Shown here: piece after piece, positions 9,679 to 17,904 of the stretch | Layout of the letters: each line of letters starts with the position of its first letter | How positions within the stretch are numbered: position 1 is the first letter of the stretch | Program-made: the position numbers and the translations under genes | The notes under the pieces: generated by a model | What the model saw: only the letters and a program-made list of their open reading frames with translations | Told to the model about the DNA's origin: nothing | Databases searched by the model: none | Source: Rhodobacter sp. CZR27 | GTDB lineage: Bacteria > Pseudomonadota > Alphaproteobacteria > Rhodobacterales > Rhodobacteraceae | Length of the DNA: 64,000 bases | Assembly (NCBI RefSeq): GCF_002407205.1 | Contig: NZ_CP023548.1 | Location: 396,501 to 460,500 of the forward strand | Reading direction: 5' to 3'

Positions 9679-10290
9679 ATGAAGATCAATTCGAAACCCG
9701 ATATCGAAATCAGCCAGATGAAACGCCTCGCGCCTGCGGGCTACTTCATCGGCCTCCACATCCGCTTCGCGTCCCCCCTGATCGTCCTGCAATCCTACCG
9801 CGAGGACTGGATCGAATATTACACCGAGCATGGATTCGTCCTGCATGATCCGGCGATCATCTGGGCCATCGGGGAAACCGGAATTCGGCGGTGGAGCGAT
9901 CTCGGTTTGCCCGATCCGAAAGGAATCTTTTCCGCGGCCCGGGAATTCGGCCTGAAATTTGGCTGCACGGTTTCCTGGGGTCCCGCCCGCTCGCGCAGCA
10001 TTGGAAATTTCGCGCGTACGGATCGGGAATTCACCGATGGGGAGATGTCGGATCTGTTTGCCTCATTCCAGCGGTTGCATGATCTGACGCTGCCGACCGA
10101 GGAATTGACCCAGCCGCAGATCGAGGCGCTGCGCTGCATCGCCAATGGCGACCGGCATGTCGCGGCGGCCGCCAAGCTCGGCATCTCGGAGAGCGCGCTG
10201 AAGGCCCGGATTGCAAGCGCGCGTGCGCGGCTTGGCGCCCGCACCACCGCCGAGGCGATCCAGCGCGCCAAGGACTATCGCCTCATCTGA
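9679..10290 (+). CDS. solo LuxR-family autoinducer-binding regulator
   Basis: A 203-aa regulator with an N-terminal autoinducer-binding domain (residues about 20-135) and a LuxR-type helix-turn-helix (about 140-200; LTQPQIEALRCIANGD then AAKLGISESALKARI). Residues that contact acyl-homoserine lactone in TraR/LuxR are recognisable: the W and Y of DWIEYY, the DP of LHDPAI, and the W of RRWSDL. No luxI is in the window. The start is uncertain: TTG 9661, ATG 9679 and ATG 9718 are all in frame and none has a strong ribosome-binding site. The product is shorter than typical LuxR (about 240). Local GC is clearly lower than around it. Confidence 0.82.
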   Translation: MKINSKPDIEISQMKRLAPAGYFIGLHIRFASPLIVLQSYREDWIEYYTEHGFVLHDPAIIWAIGETGIRRWSDLGLPDPKGIFSAAREFGLKFGCTVSWGPARSRSIGNFARTDREFTDGEMSDLFASFQRLHDLTLPTEELTQPQIEALRCIANGDRHVAAAAKLGISESALKARIASARARLGARTTAEAIQRAKDYRLI

Positions 10291-10344
10291 CGCTTGCGCC
10301 GGCGCAGGCGCGGCTTACATATCGCCGCGTCCGATGAGGTTTGC

Positions 10345-11733
10345 ATGCGCCTGCCAGTCCTGTTTGCCGTCCCGATTCTTGCGACGCTTCTGCCGCTGGC
10401 CGTTCCGGCCGAGACCCGGGTGCCCGCCTCCGCCTCCGAGATCGCGCTGAGCTTCGCCCCGGTCGTGCGCGAGGCCGCCCCGGCGGTGGTCAACATCTAC
10501 GCCACCCGCGTGGTCGAGCAGCGCGTCAGCCCCTTCGCCGCCGATCCCTTCTTCGACCGCTTCTTCCGCGATCTCGGCCGGCGGCAGCCGCGGGTGCAGA
10601 ACTCGCTCGGCTCGGGGGTGATCGTTTCGGCGGATGGCATCGTGGTGTCGAACTACCATGTGGTCGGGCAGGCCGATGCGATCCGGGTCGTGCTGAACGA
10701 TCGCCGCGAATACGAGGCCGAGGTGATGCTGGCCGACGAGGACAGCGACCTCGCGGTGCTGCGCCTCTCCGATGCGGCGGACCTGCCGTTCCTGCCGCTG
10801 CGCGATTCGGACGGCGTCGAGGTGGGCGAGCTGGTGCTGGCGATCGGCAACCCGTTCGGGGTGGGCCAGACGGTCTCGCAGGGCATCGTGTCCGGGCTGG
10901 CGCGGTCGGGGCTGTCGATCGACGGCGGGCGCGGCTACTTCATACAGACGGATGCCGCGATCAACCCCGGCAACTCGGGGGGCGCGCTGGTCGACACGGC
11001 GGGCCGGCTGCTCGGCATCAACACCGCGATCCTGACCCAGTCTGGCGGCTCGAACGGGATCGGCTTCGCCATTCCCGCCAACCTCGTCCGCAGTTTCCTG
11101 GCGCAGGCCGAGGCGGGCGAGGAGCGGTTCCGGCGGCCCTGGGCCGGCGTGAACGGGCAGGCGGTCGATGCCGCCATGGCCGATGCGATGGGGCTGCCGC
11201 GCCCGGAAGGCGTGGTGCTGACCGAGCTCGACGCGGCGAGCCCCTTCCGGAAGGCGGGGCTTCGCGCGGGCGACGTGGTTCTGATGATTGGCGGCCAGCG
11301 CACCGACAGCCCGCAGGAGGTGATGTTCCGCCTCTCGGCCATGGGGATCGGCGCCACGGCCCGCGTGACCTATCTGCGCGACGGCGACGAACGCGAGGCC
11401 GAGGTGGCGTTGATCGCCCCACCGGACGATCCCCCGCGCGAGACGCTGACCCTGCGCGAGTCGGTGCTGGCCGGCCTGACGGTGGAGCGGATCAATCCCG
11501 CGGTCAGCGCCGAACTGGGCCTGCCGCTGGCGGCCGAAGGCGTGGTGGTGCGCGACGCCGAAAGCTTTGCCGCGCGGGCCGGCCTGCGCCCGGGCGACCT
11601 GCTGCTCGAGATCAACGGCCGAAGGATCGAGCGTCCGCGCGACGTGCTGATCGCCTCGCGCGATAACGCCCGCTGGTGGCAGGTGGACATCCTGCGCGAG
11701 GGGCAGCCGCTGCGTCTGCGCTTCCGGCTGTGA
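10345..11733 (+). CDS. periplasmic Deg/HtrA serine protease with two PDZ domains
   Basis: A 462-aa envelope protease. Signal peptide at residues 1-22; trypsin-like domain with catalytic His105 (SNYHVVG), Asp135 (EDSDLAVL) and Ser211 (NPGNSGGAL); two PDZ domains at about 270-360 and 375-460. DegP/DegQ/DegS-type proteins of this layout degrade or hold misfolded exported proteins. The Q-linker and length fit DegQ better than DegS (which has one PDZ). The upstream open frame begins with an Arg-rich stretch unlikely to be translated; ATG 10345 gives the clean signal peptide. Followed 38 bases later by rarA. Confidence 0.9.
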   Translation: MRLPVLFAVPILATLLPLAVPAETRVPASASEIALSFAPVVREAAPAVVNIYATRVVEQRVSPFAADPFFDRFFRDLGRRQPRVQNSLGSGVIVSADGIVVSNYHVVGQADAIRVVLNDRREYEAEVMLADEDSDLAVLRLSDAADLPFLPLRDSDGVEVGELVLAIGNPFGVGQTVSQGIVSGLARSGLSIDGGRGYFIQTDAAINPGNSGGALVDTAGRLLGINTAILTQSGGSNGIGFAIPANLVRSFLAQAEAGEERFRRPWAGVNGQAVDAAMADAMGLPRPEGVVLTELDAASPFRKAGLRAGDVVLMIGGQRTDSPQEVMFRLSAMGIGATARVTYLRDGDEREAEVALIAPPDDPPRETLTLRESVLAGLTVERINPAVSAELGLPLAAEGVVVRDAESFAARAGLRPGDLLLEINGRRIERPRDVLIASRDNARWWQVDILREGQPLRLRFRL

Positions 11734-11771
11734 CGCTTTCCCCCGCGGCGCGGCCGGCGTAGGCTCGGCCC

Positions 11772-13085
11772 ATGTCCGACGATCTCTTCGACCGACCCTC
11801 CGCCCCCGCCGCCGATGCGCCGCGCCCGCTCGCCGACCGGCTGCGGCCGAAGGCGCTGGCCGAGGTGATCGGGCAGGAAAAGGTGCTGTCGCCCGAGGGG
11901 CCGCTGGGCGCGATGCTCGCCTCGGGGAGCCTGTCGTCGCTGATCCTCTGGGGGCCGCCGGGGGTCGGCAAGACCACGATCGCGCGGCTTCTGGCGAAGG
12001 AGACCGACCTGGCCTTCGTGCAGATCTCGGCCATCTTCACCGGCGTGCCGGACCTGCGGAAGGTGTTCGAGGCGGCGCGGCTGCGCCGGACCAACGGGCA
12101 GGGGACGCTGCTCTTCGTCGACGAGATCCACCGCTTCAACAAGGCGCAGCAGGACGGCTTCCTGCCGCACATGGAGGACGGTACGATCCTCCTCGTCGGC
12201 GCCACGACCGAGAACCCCTCGTTCGAGCTGAACGCCGCGCTCATGTCGCGCGCGCAGGTGATCGTGCTGGAACGGCTGAGCCTCGCCGATCTGGAGCGTC
12301 TGGCCCAGCGGGCCGAGCACGAGCTGGGCCGGGCCCTGCCGCTGGACGGCCCGGCGCGCGAGGCGCTGCTCGAGATGGCGGACGGCGACGGGCGGGCGCT
12401 TCTGAACCTTGTCGAGCAGGTGATGGCCTGGAAGGTCAAGGGCCACCTCGACCGCGACCAGCTGGCAACGCGGCTGATGCGGCGGGCCGCGAAATACGAC
12501 AAGTCCGGCGAGGAGCATTACAACCTCATCTCGGCACTGCACAAATCCGTGCGGGGTTCGGATCCGGATGCGGCCCTCTACTGGTTCGCCCGGATGCTGG
12601 AGGGCGGCGAGGACCCGCGCTTCCTGGCCCGCCGCATAACCCGCATGGCGGTCGAGGACATCGGCCTTGCCGATCCGCAGGCGCAGGGGATCTGTCTCGA
12701 GGCGTGGCAGACCTACGAACGCCTCGGCTCGCCCGAGGGCGAACTCGCGCTGGCCGAGGCGCTGGTCTATCTCGCGCTCAGCCCGAAATCGAACGCGGTC
12801 TATACCGCCTACAAGGCCGCACGGGCGGCGGCGCGGCAGACCGGATCGGAGCCGCCGCCCAAGCATATCCTGAACGCGCCGACGAAGATGATGAAGGAGA
12901 TCGGCTATGGCGCGGGCTACGCCTACGACCATGACGCCGAGGACGGCTTTTCGGGTCAGAACTACTTCCCTGAGGGGATGAAGCGCCCCGTCTGGTATCT
13001 GCCGCAGGAACGCGGCTTCGAGCGGGAACTGAAGAAGCGCGTCGACTATTTCGCCAAGCTGCGTGCGAGGCGGCAGGGCGGTTGA
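11772..13085 (+). CDS. rarA: replication-associated recombination protein RarA (MgsA)
   Basis: A 437-aa AAA+ ATPase that acts at stalled replication forks. Walker A GPPGVGKTT at residues 61-69, Walker B LLFVDEIHRF with DE at 117-118, sensor-1 region GATTENPSFELN near residue 146, and the C-terminal tetramerisation part with KHILNAPTKMMKE-like sequence. Length matches the family (447 in E. coli). Lies between the Deg protease and crcB on the same strand; these three are probably cotranscribed, but nothing shows a joint function. Confidence 0.95.
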   Translation: MSDDLFDRPSAPAADAPRPLADRLRPKALAEVIGQEKVLSPEGPLGAMLASGSLSSLILWGPPGVGKTTIARLLAKETDLAFVQISAIFTGVPDLRKVFEAARLRRTNGQGTLLFVDEIHRFNKAQQDGFLPHMEDGTILLVGATTENPSFELNAALMSRAQVIVLERLSLADLERLAQRAEHELGRALPLDGPAREALLEMADGDGRALLNLVEQVMAWKVKGHLDRDQLATRLMRRAAKYDKSGEEHYNLISALHKSVRGSDPDAALYWFARMLEGGEDPRFLARRITRMAVEDIGLADPQAQGICLEAWQTYERLGSPEGELALAEALVYLALSPKSNAVYTAYKAARAAARQTGSEPPPKHILNAPTKMMKEIGYGAGYAYDHDAEDGFSGQNYFPEGMKRPVWYLPQERGFERELKKRVDYFAKLRARRQGG

Positions 13086-13116
13086 CAAAGGTGGACGCGG
13101 GGAACAGAGAGGCGCG

Positions 13117-13494
13117 ATGATCAGCTCGCTTCTTCAAGTGGCGCTGGGTGGCGCCCTCGGCGCCTCGGCGCGCTACCTCACCAACATCGCCTCGATGAGG
13201 TTGTTCGGCTCGGGCTTTCCCATCGGGACCGTCTTCGTCAACGTCCTGGGCTCGTTCCTGATGGGCGTGCTGGTGGTCGTGCTGGCACACAAGGGCGGCA
13301 ACCGCTGGGCGCCCTTCCTGATGACCGGCATCCTCGGCGGATTCACCACCTTCTCGGCCTTCTCGCTGGATGCCGCGACGCTTTACGAGCGCGGGGAGCT
13401 GGGCCTTGCGGCGGTCTATGTGGTGGTAACGGTCAGTCTGTCATTGGTCGCGCTGTTCGCCGGGATGGCGACGATGCGGGGGGTGTTCGCATGA
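13117..13494 (+). CDS. crcB: fluoride ion channel/exporter CrcB (Fluc)
   Basis: A 125-aa membrane protein with four hydrophobic helices. The signatures GGALGASARYL near residue 10, NVLGSFLMG near residue 41 and TGILGGFTTFSAFS around residue 70 are those of Fluc fluoride channels, which act as antiparallel dimers to expel F-. The ATG at 13117 follows GAGAGGCGCG. No fluoride riboswitch is apparent in the 31 bases before it. The stop overlaps the rluC start (ATGA). Confidence 0.94.
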   Translation: MISSLLQVALGGALGASARYLTNIASMRLFGSGFPIGTVFVNVLGSFLMGVLVVVLAHKGGNRWAPFLMTGILGGFTTFSAFSLDAATLYERGELGLAAVYVVVTVSLSLVALFAGMATMRGVFA

Positions 13495-14534
13495 GCAACG
13501 GGGTCCAGCTGCTGACGGTCACGGAGGACGAGGGCGAGCAGCGTCTTGACCGCTGGTTCAAGCGCCGCTTCCCGCATCTGACGCAGGGCGCGGTCGAGAA
13601 GATGTGCCGCACCGGGCAGATCCGGGTGGATGGCGCGCGCGCCAAGGCCTCGGACCGCGTTGCCGAGGGCATGGAGATCCGCGTGCCGCCGCTGCCCGAT
13701 CCGAACGCCCCCCGGCCCGAGGCGCCGAAGGTCACGAAGTCCGACGAGCAGATGATCCAGGACTGCGTGATCTATCGCGACAACGACATCATCGTGCTGA
13801 ACAAGCCGGCGGGCCTGCCCTCGCAGGGCGGCTCGGGGCAGGGCGACCGGCATGTGGACGGGCTGACCGAGGCGCTGAAGTTCGGCTACAAGGAGCGGCC
13901 CAAGCTGGTGCACCGCCTCGACAAGGATACGTCGGGCGTGCTGGTTCTGGCGCGCACCGACCGGGTGGCGCGGGCGCTGTCCGAGGCGTTCCGCCACCGC
14001 AACACCCGCAAGATCTACTGGGCGCTGGTCGCGGGCGTGCCCAGCCCCAAGCAGGGCTCGATCAAGTATGCGCTGATGAAGGCGCCGGGGCATGGCCGCG
14101 GCGGAGAGGGCGAGAAGATGCTCTGCATCCACCCCGCCAAGGTCGGCGACTACCCCGAGGCGAAGCGGGCGCAGACCGACTTCTTCACGCTCTGGTTCCT
14201 CGGCACCCGCTGCGCCTGGATGGCGCTGTCGCCGATCACCGGCCGCACGCACCAGTTGCGCGCGCACATGGCCGAACTCGGACACCCCATCGTCGGCGAC
14301 GGCAAGTATGGCGGCTCGGGCCAGGAGAATCCCGGTGATGGCTGGGGGGCGCAGCTGGGCGGCGAGATCAGCCGCAAGCTGCACCTGCATGCCCGGAGCC
14401 TGACCATCGAGCATCCGATCCGGAAGGAGCCGATGACCTGCACCGCGCCCCTGCCGCCGCACATGGCCAAGACGTGGAAGCTCCTGGACTGGAAGGAAGG
14501 CGACGTGCCGGAAGATCCGTTCGGAGGGAAGTGA
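13491..14534 (+). CDS. rluC: 23S rRNA pseudouridine synthase, RluC type
   Basis: A 347-aa pseudouridine synthase of the RluA/C/D family. N-terminal S4 RNA-binding domain (about residues 15-65; RLDRWFKRRFPHL), then a catalytic domain with the HRLDKDTSGVLVLAR motif (catalytic Asp144), and a C-terminal GRTHQLRAHMA motif. RluC modifies U955, U2504 and U2580 of 23S rRNA in E. coli; the exact target here is inferred. ATG overlaps the crcB stop by four bases, and its TGA overlaps the next ATG, so the three genes are translationally coupled. Confidence 0.9.
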   Translation: MSNGVQLLTVTEDEGEQRLDRWFKRRFPHLTQGAVEKMCRTGQIRVDGARAKASDRVAEGMEIRVPPLPDPNAPRPEAPKVTKSDEQMIQDCVIYRDNDIIVLNKPAGLPSQGGSGQGDRHVDGLTEALKFGYKERPKLVHRLDKDTSGVLVLARTDRVARALSEAFRHRNTRKIYWALVAGVPSPKQGSIKYALMKAPGHGRGGEGEKMLCIHPAKVGDYPEAKRAQTDFFTLWFLGTRCAWMALSPITGRTHQLRAHMAELGHPIVGDGKYGGSGQENPGDGWGAQLGGEISRKLHLHARSLTIEHPIRKEPMTCTAPLPPHMAKTWKLLDWKEGDVPEDPFGGK

Positions 14535-15241
14535 TGGCTGGCTGGGCGTTGAAGCGCTTCTGGACCGAGGCAAGGGTCGAGGAGCGGGACGGGGGCTTCT
14601 CGGTCACCCTGGACGGGCGCGAGGTGAAGACGCCGGGCAAGCGCGCGCTGGTCGTGCCGACGCGCGGCCTCGCCGAGGCCATCGCCGAGGAATGGCGCGC
14701 GCAGGATCGCGAGGTCCGGCCCGAGACGATGCCCTTCACCCGCTCTGCCAATTCCGCGCTCGACAAGGTGGCCCCCCAGTTCGACGAGGTGACCGGGCTT
14801 CTCGCCGCCTATGGCGAGACCGACCTGATCTGCTACCGCGCCGTGGCGCCCGCGGCGCTGGTCGCGCGGCAGAAGGCTGGGTGGGACCCGCTGCTCGACT
14901 GGGCGTCCGAGGCCCTTGCGGCGCCCCTCCACGCCACGCAGGGCGTCGTGCCCGAGGCCCAGCCCGCCGACAGCCTGTCCCGCCTTTCGGAGCGGGTCCG
15001 CGGCCTTTCCGCCTTCCAGATCGCGGCCTTCCACGATCTCGTGGCGATCTCCGGCTCGCTCGTGCTGGCCTTCGCGGTGGCCGAGGGTCGATTGAGCGCC
15101 GAAGAGGCCTGGACGCTCTCGCGCATCGACGAGACCTGGCAGGCGAGCCAGTGGGGCGAGGACGAGGAGGCCGCCGCGGCAGAGGCGCTGCGCAAGGCCG
15201 CCTTCCTGCATGCGGCGCGATTCTTCGCCTTGTGCGGGTGA
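14534..15241 (+). CDS. ATP12-family F1-ATPase assembly chaperone
   Basis: A 235-aa protein of the ATP12 family, which in mitochondria binds the F1 alpha subunit before assembly and is kept in alphaproteobacteria. Seen: the N-terminal LDGREVKTPGKRALVVPT block (about residues 29-46), ANSALDKV at about 75-82, TDLICYRA at about 96-103, and SGSLVLAFAVAEG near residue 172. The ATG overlaps the rluC stop (TGATG). ATP synthase genes are not in the window. Family assignment is from recognised motifs. Confidence 0.88.
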   Translation: MAGWALKRFWTEARVEERDGGFSVTLDGREVKTPGKRALVVPTRGLAEAIAEEWRAQDREVRPETMPFTRSANSALDKVAPQFDEVTGLLAAYGETDLICYRAVAPAALVARQKAGWDPLLDWASEALAAPLHATQGVVPEAQPADSLSRLSERVRGLSAFQIAAFHDLVAISGSLVLAFAVAEGRLSAEEAWTLSRIDETWQASQWGEDEEAAAAEALRKAAFLHAARFFALCG

Positions 15242-15246
15242 CAATC

Positions 15247-15344
15247 GGCCGGCAGGGGCGGCCTCTCGTCGCAACTTTGCACATTTGATTCGCAACAGGG
15301 TGAATTCGCTGCGAAAATGGCTACTTCGCCGGTTTGACTTGACG
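15247..15344 (+). promoter_or_regulatory. bztA upstream region: hairpin, TTCGC(A) repeats, -35-like pair
   Basis: The 228 bases before bztA hold a short GGCCG/CGGCC stem (15247-15263) that may end the rluC-ATP12 unit, a TTCGCA/TGCGAA inverted pair (15289-15294 and 15310-15315) with a perfect TTCGC-T-GCGAA palindrome inside (15305-15315), and two overlapping -35-like hexamers TTGACT and TTGACG (15334-15344). No convincing -10 follows either hexamer. The palindrome is a candidate operator for nitrogen or amino acid control; the regulator is unknown. Confidence 0.35.
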
Positions 15345-15469
15345 TTTGAAACGCCTTCGGTCGACACTGGCGTCCACCGTGGAGATGGTATCCTCCACAC
15401 GAGACGTCCTCGCTCACCGGGGATCAAAAATCCGCCTGAGAACCTGGCGGCATTCAGGAAGAGGTACGC

Positions 15470-16486
15470 ATGAAACAATCCGTTTTTCTTGGCACGCTGA
15501 CCGTGGCGGGCCTTGCTGCCGGCATCGCCTCGGCAGCGACGCTCGACGACGTGAAGGCGCGGGGCGAGCTGAATTGCGCTGTCTCCACCGGTCTGACCGG
15601 CTTCTCCCTCCCCGATGCCAACGGCAACTGGACCGGCTTCGACGTCTCGTTCTGCCGCGCGGTTGCCGCGGCCGTGCTGGGTGACGGAAGCAAGGTCAAG
15701 TTCGTGCCCACCACCGGCCAGACCCGCTTCACCGCGCTCGCCTCGGGCGAGGTCGACCTGCTGGCCCGCAACTCCACCTGGACCTTCTCGCGCGACACCG
15801 ACCTCAAGCTCGATTTCGTCGGCGTGAACTACTACGACGGCCAGGGCTTCATGGTGCGCAAGGATCTGGGCGTGACCTCGGCCAAGGAACTCGATGGCGC
15901 CACCGTCTGCATCCAGACCGGCACCACGACCGAACTGAACCTCGCCGACTGGTTCAAGGTCAACAACCTCTCCTATACCCCCGTCGCGGTCGAGACCAAC
16001 GCCGAGGGCGAGCAGCAGTATGCCGCCGGCGCCTGTGATGCCTACACCACCGACGCCTCGGGCCTTGCCGCGACCCGCGCGGCCTTCGCCGATCCGGAAA
16101 ATCACATCATCCTCCCCGAGATCATCTCGAAGGAGCCGCTGGGGCCGGCCACGCGCCATGGCGACAATGAATGGACCGACATCGTCCGCTGGACGCTGAA
16201 CGCGCTGATCGCCGCCGAGGAATACGGCGTGACCTCGGCCAACATGGAGGAGCTTGCCGCTTCCTCGCCGAACCCGGAGATCCGCCGCCTGCTCGGCGTC
16301 GAGGGTGACCTCGGGCCGATGATCCGGCTGGACAAGGACTGGGCCAAGCGCGCGATCGCGGTGGGCGGCAACTACGGCGAGATCTTCGCCGCGACCATCG
16401 GCGAGGCGACCCCGATCGGCCTCGCGCGCGGCCTGAATGCGCAATGGACGCAGGGCGGCCTGCTCTACGCTCCGCCGTTCCGCTGA
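15470..16486 (+). CDS. bztA: glutamate/glutamine/aspartate/asparagine ABC transporter, binding protein
   Basis: A 338-aa periplasmic binding protein of SBP family 3. Signal peptide MKQSVFLGTLTVAGLAAGIA at residues 1-20 with cleavage after ASA; LNCAVSTGLTGFS at the start of lobe 1, the GFDVSFCRAVAAAV motif near residue 63, and QTGTTTELNLADWF near residue 149. Sequence and gene order match BztA of Rhodobacter capsulatus (AapJ in rhizobia), which binds acidic amino acids and their amides. A hairpin follows the stop, before the permease genes. Confidence 0.93.
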   Translation: MKQSVFLGTLTVAGLAAGIASAATLDDVKARGELNCAVSTGLTGFSLPDANGNWTGFDVSFCRAVAAAVLGDGSKVKFVPTTGQTRFTALASGEVDLLARNSTWTFSRDTDLKLDFVGVNYYDGQGFMVRKDLGVTSAKELDGATVCIQTGTTTELNLADWFKVNNLSYTPVAVETNAEGEQQYAAGACDAYTTDASGLAATRAAFADPENHIILPEIISKEPLGPATRHGDNEWTDIVRWTLNALIAAEEYGVTSANMEELAASSPNPEIRRLLGVEGDLGPMIRLDKDWAKRAIAVGGNYGEIFAATIGEATPIGLARGLNAQWTQGGLLYAPPFR

Positions 16487-16494
16487 CCGGACAG

Positions 16495-16521
16495 GGGGCG
16501 CTCCGCAAGGGGCGCCCCTTT
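16495..16521 (+). terminator. intercistronic hairpin after bztA
   Basis: GGGGCGC (16495-16501) pairs with GCGCCCC (16512-16518) around a 10-base loop, followed by TTTCC. Placed 8 bases after the bztA stop and 123 bases before bztB. Such hairpins after binding-protein genes commonly protect the upstream message from 3' decay and cut read-through, giving more binding protein than permease. Function inferred from position. Confidence 0.65.
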
Positions 16522-16640
16522 CCGACAGAACCCGCCGCCGAAGGCAGGCGAGGCATCAACGATCGGACTGCGAGGGGCGCAACGACGCCAGCCCGCCGGG
16601 ACAATCCGGCCCCGCTTTCCGGACAATGGGGAAACACCGC

Positions 16641-17903
16641 ATGGCCAATGTCGCCGAGGTGCCGAAAGACAGCTTTCGGCTCAGCATGCTGCTATACGAT
16701 ACGCGGTATCGTTCGCTTACCATCCAGGTCTTCGTCTTCTTCCTGTTCATGGCCGGCGCCGCCTGGCTGGTGGACAACACCGTGCGCAACCTCGAGGCAC
16801 TGGGCAAGGATTTCGACTACAGCTTCCTGTGGAACCGCGCCGGCTATGACATCAGCCAGCGGCTGGTCGAATACACCAATGACAGCACGCATGGTCGTGC
16901 GATGCTGGTCGGGCTGCTCAACACGCTTCTGATCGCGCTGCTCGGCTGCATCGCCGCCACGGTTATCGGCGTGATCGTCGGCGTTCTCAGGCTGTCGAAG
17001 AACTGGCTCGTCGGGCGGCTGATGACCGTCTATGTCGAGGTCTTCCGCAACGTCCCGCTGCTGCTGTGGATCCTGCTGATCTACGCCGTCTTCACCGAGG
17101 CGACGCCGGCGCCCAATGCCTTCCGCCCGAACCCCGAGACGGGCGTGGCGAACCAGTCGATGTTCCTCGACGCCATCGCCATCACCAACCGCTATACCGC
17201 GATGCCGAACCCGGTGTTCAGCCGCGAGCTGGGCTGGCTGGACCTCGGGCTGTTCTACGTCAATCTCGACGTGCTCGCAGTGATGGCGGCCGTGGTCATC
17301 GGCTGGTTCCTGAACCGCATGGTGAAGGCGCGCGCCACCCGTATCCAGGAAGCCACCGGCGTTCGCCCGGCGACCTGGTGGACCTCGCTCCTGCTGCTGG
17401 TGGGCCTGCCGGTCGCGGTGCTGCTGGCGCTCGGGTTCCATCTGGAATTTCCCACGCTCAAGGGCTTCAACTTCACCGGCGGGCTGAACGTGTCGAACTC
17501 GTTCATGGCGCTGTGGCTGGCGCTGTCGCTCTATACCGGCGCCTTCATCGCCGAGATCGTGCGCGCGGGCATCCTCGCCATCTCGCGCGGCCAGTCCGAG
17601 GCCGCCTTCGCGCTCGGCCTGCGCCCGGCGCGGACGATGAACCTCGTGATCCTGCCGCAGGCGCTCAGGGTCATCATCCCGCCGCTGATCTCGCAATACC
17701 TGAACCTGACCAAGAACTCCTCGCTCGCCATCGCGGTGGGCTACCTCGACCTGAGGGGCACGCTGGGCGGCATCACGCTGAACCAGACGGGGCGCGAGCT
17801 TGAGTGCGTGCTCTTGATGATGCTGATCTACCTTGCCATCAGCCTCGTCATCTCGGGCGTGATGAACGTCTACAACGCCTCCGTGAAGCTGAAGGAGCGC
17901 TGA
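16641..17903 (+). CDS. bztB: Bzt ABC transporter permease, first subunit
   Basis: A 420-aa inner-membrane permease of the HisMQ type. About eight hydrophobic segments are visible, with a long periplasmic insert between the first helices, and the EAA loop ISRGQSEAAFALGLRP near residue 315 that contacts the ATPase BztD. ATG 16641 has GGGGAAA eight bases upstream; ATG 16626 is in frame but less well placed, and a longer upstream frame runs through the hairpin and is not expected to be translated. Pairs with BztC. Confidence 0.92.
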   Translation: MANVAEVPKDSFRLSMLLYDTRYRSLTIQVFVFFLFMAGAAWLVDNTVRNLEALGKDFDYSFLWNRAGYDISQRLVEYTNDSTHGRAMLVGLLNTLLIALLGCIAATVIGVIVGVLRLSKNWLVGRLMTVYVEVFRNVPLLLWILLIYAVFTEATPAPNAFRPNPETGVANQSMFLDAIAITNRYTAMPNPVFSRELGWLDLGLFYVNLDVLAVMAAVVIGWFLNRMVKARATRIQEATGVRPATWWTSLLLLVGLPVAVLLALGFHLEFPTLKGFNFTGGLNVSNSFMALWLALSLYTGAFIAEIVRAGILAISRGQSEAAFALGLRPARTMNLVILPQALRVIIPPLISQYLNLTKNSSLAIAVGYLDLRGTLGGITLNQTGRELECVLLMMLIYLAISLVISGVMNVYNASVKLKER

Positions 17904-17904
17904 G

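Noticed and set aside
15242-15469. A sigma54 promoter for nitrogen control of bztA
   Set aside because: No TGGCAC-N5-TTGCA-like pair is present in the gap.
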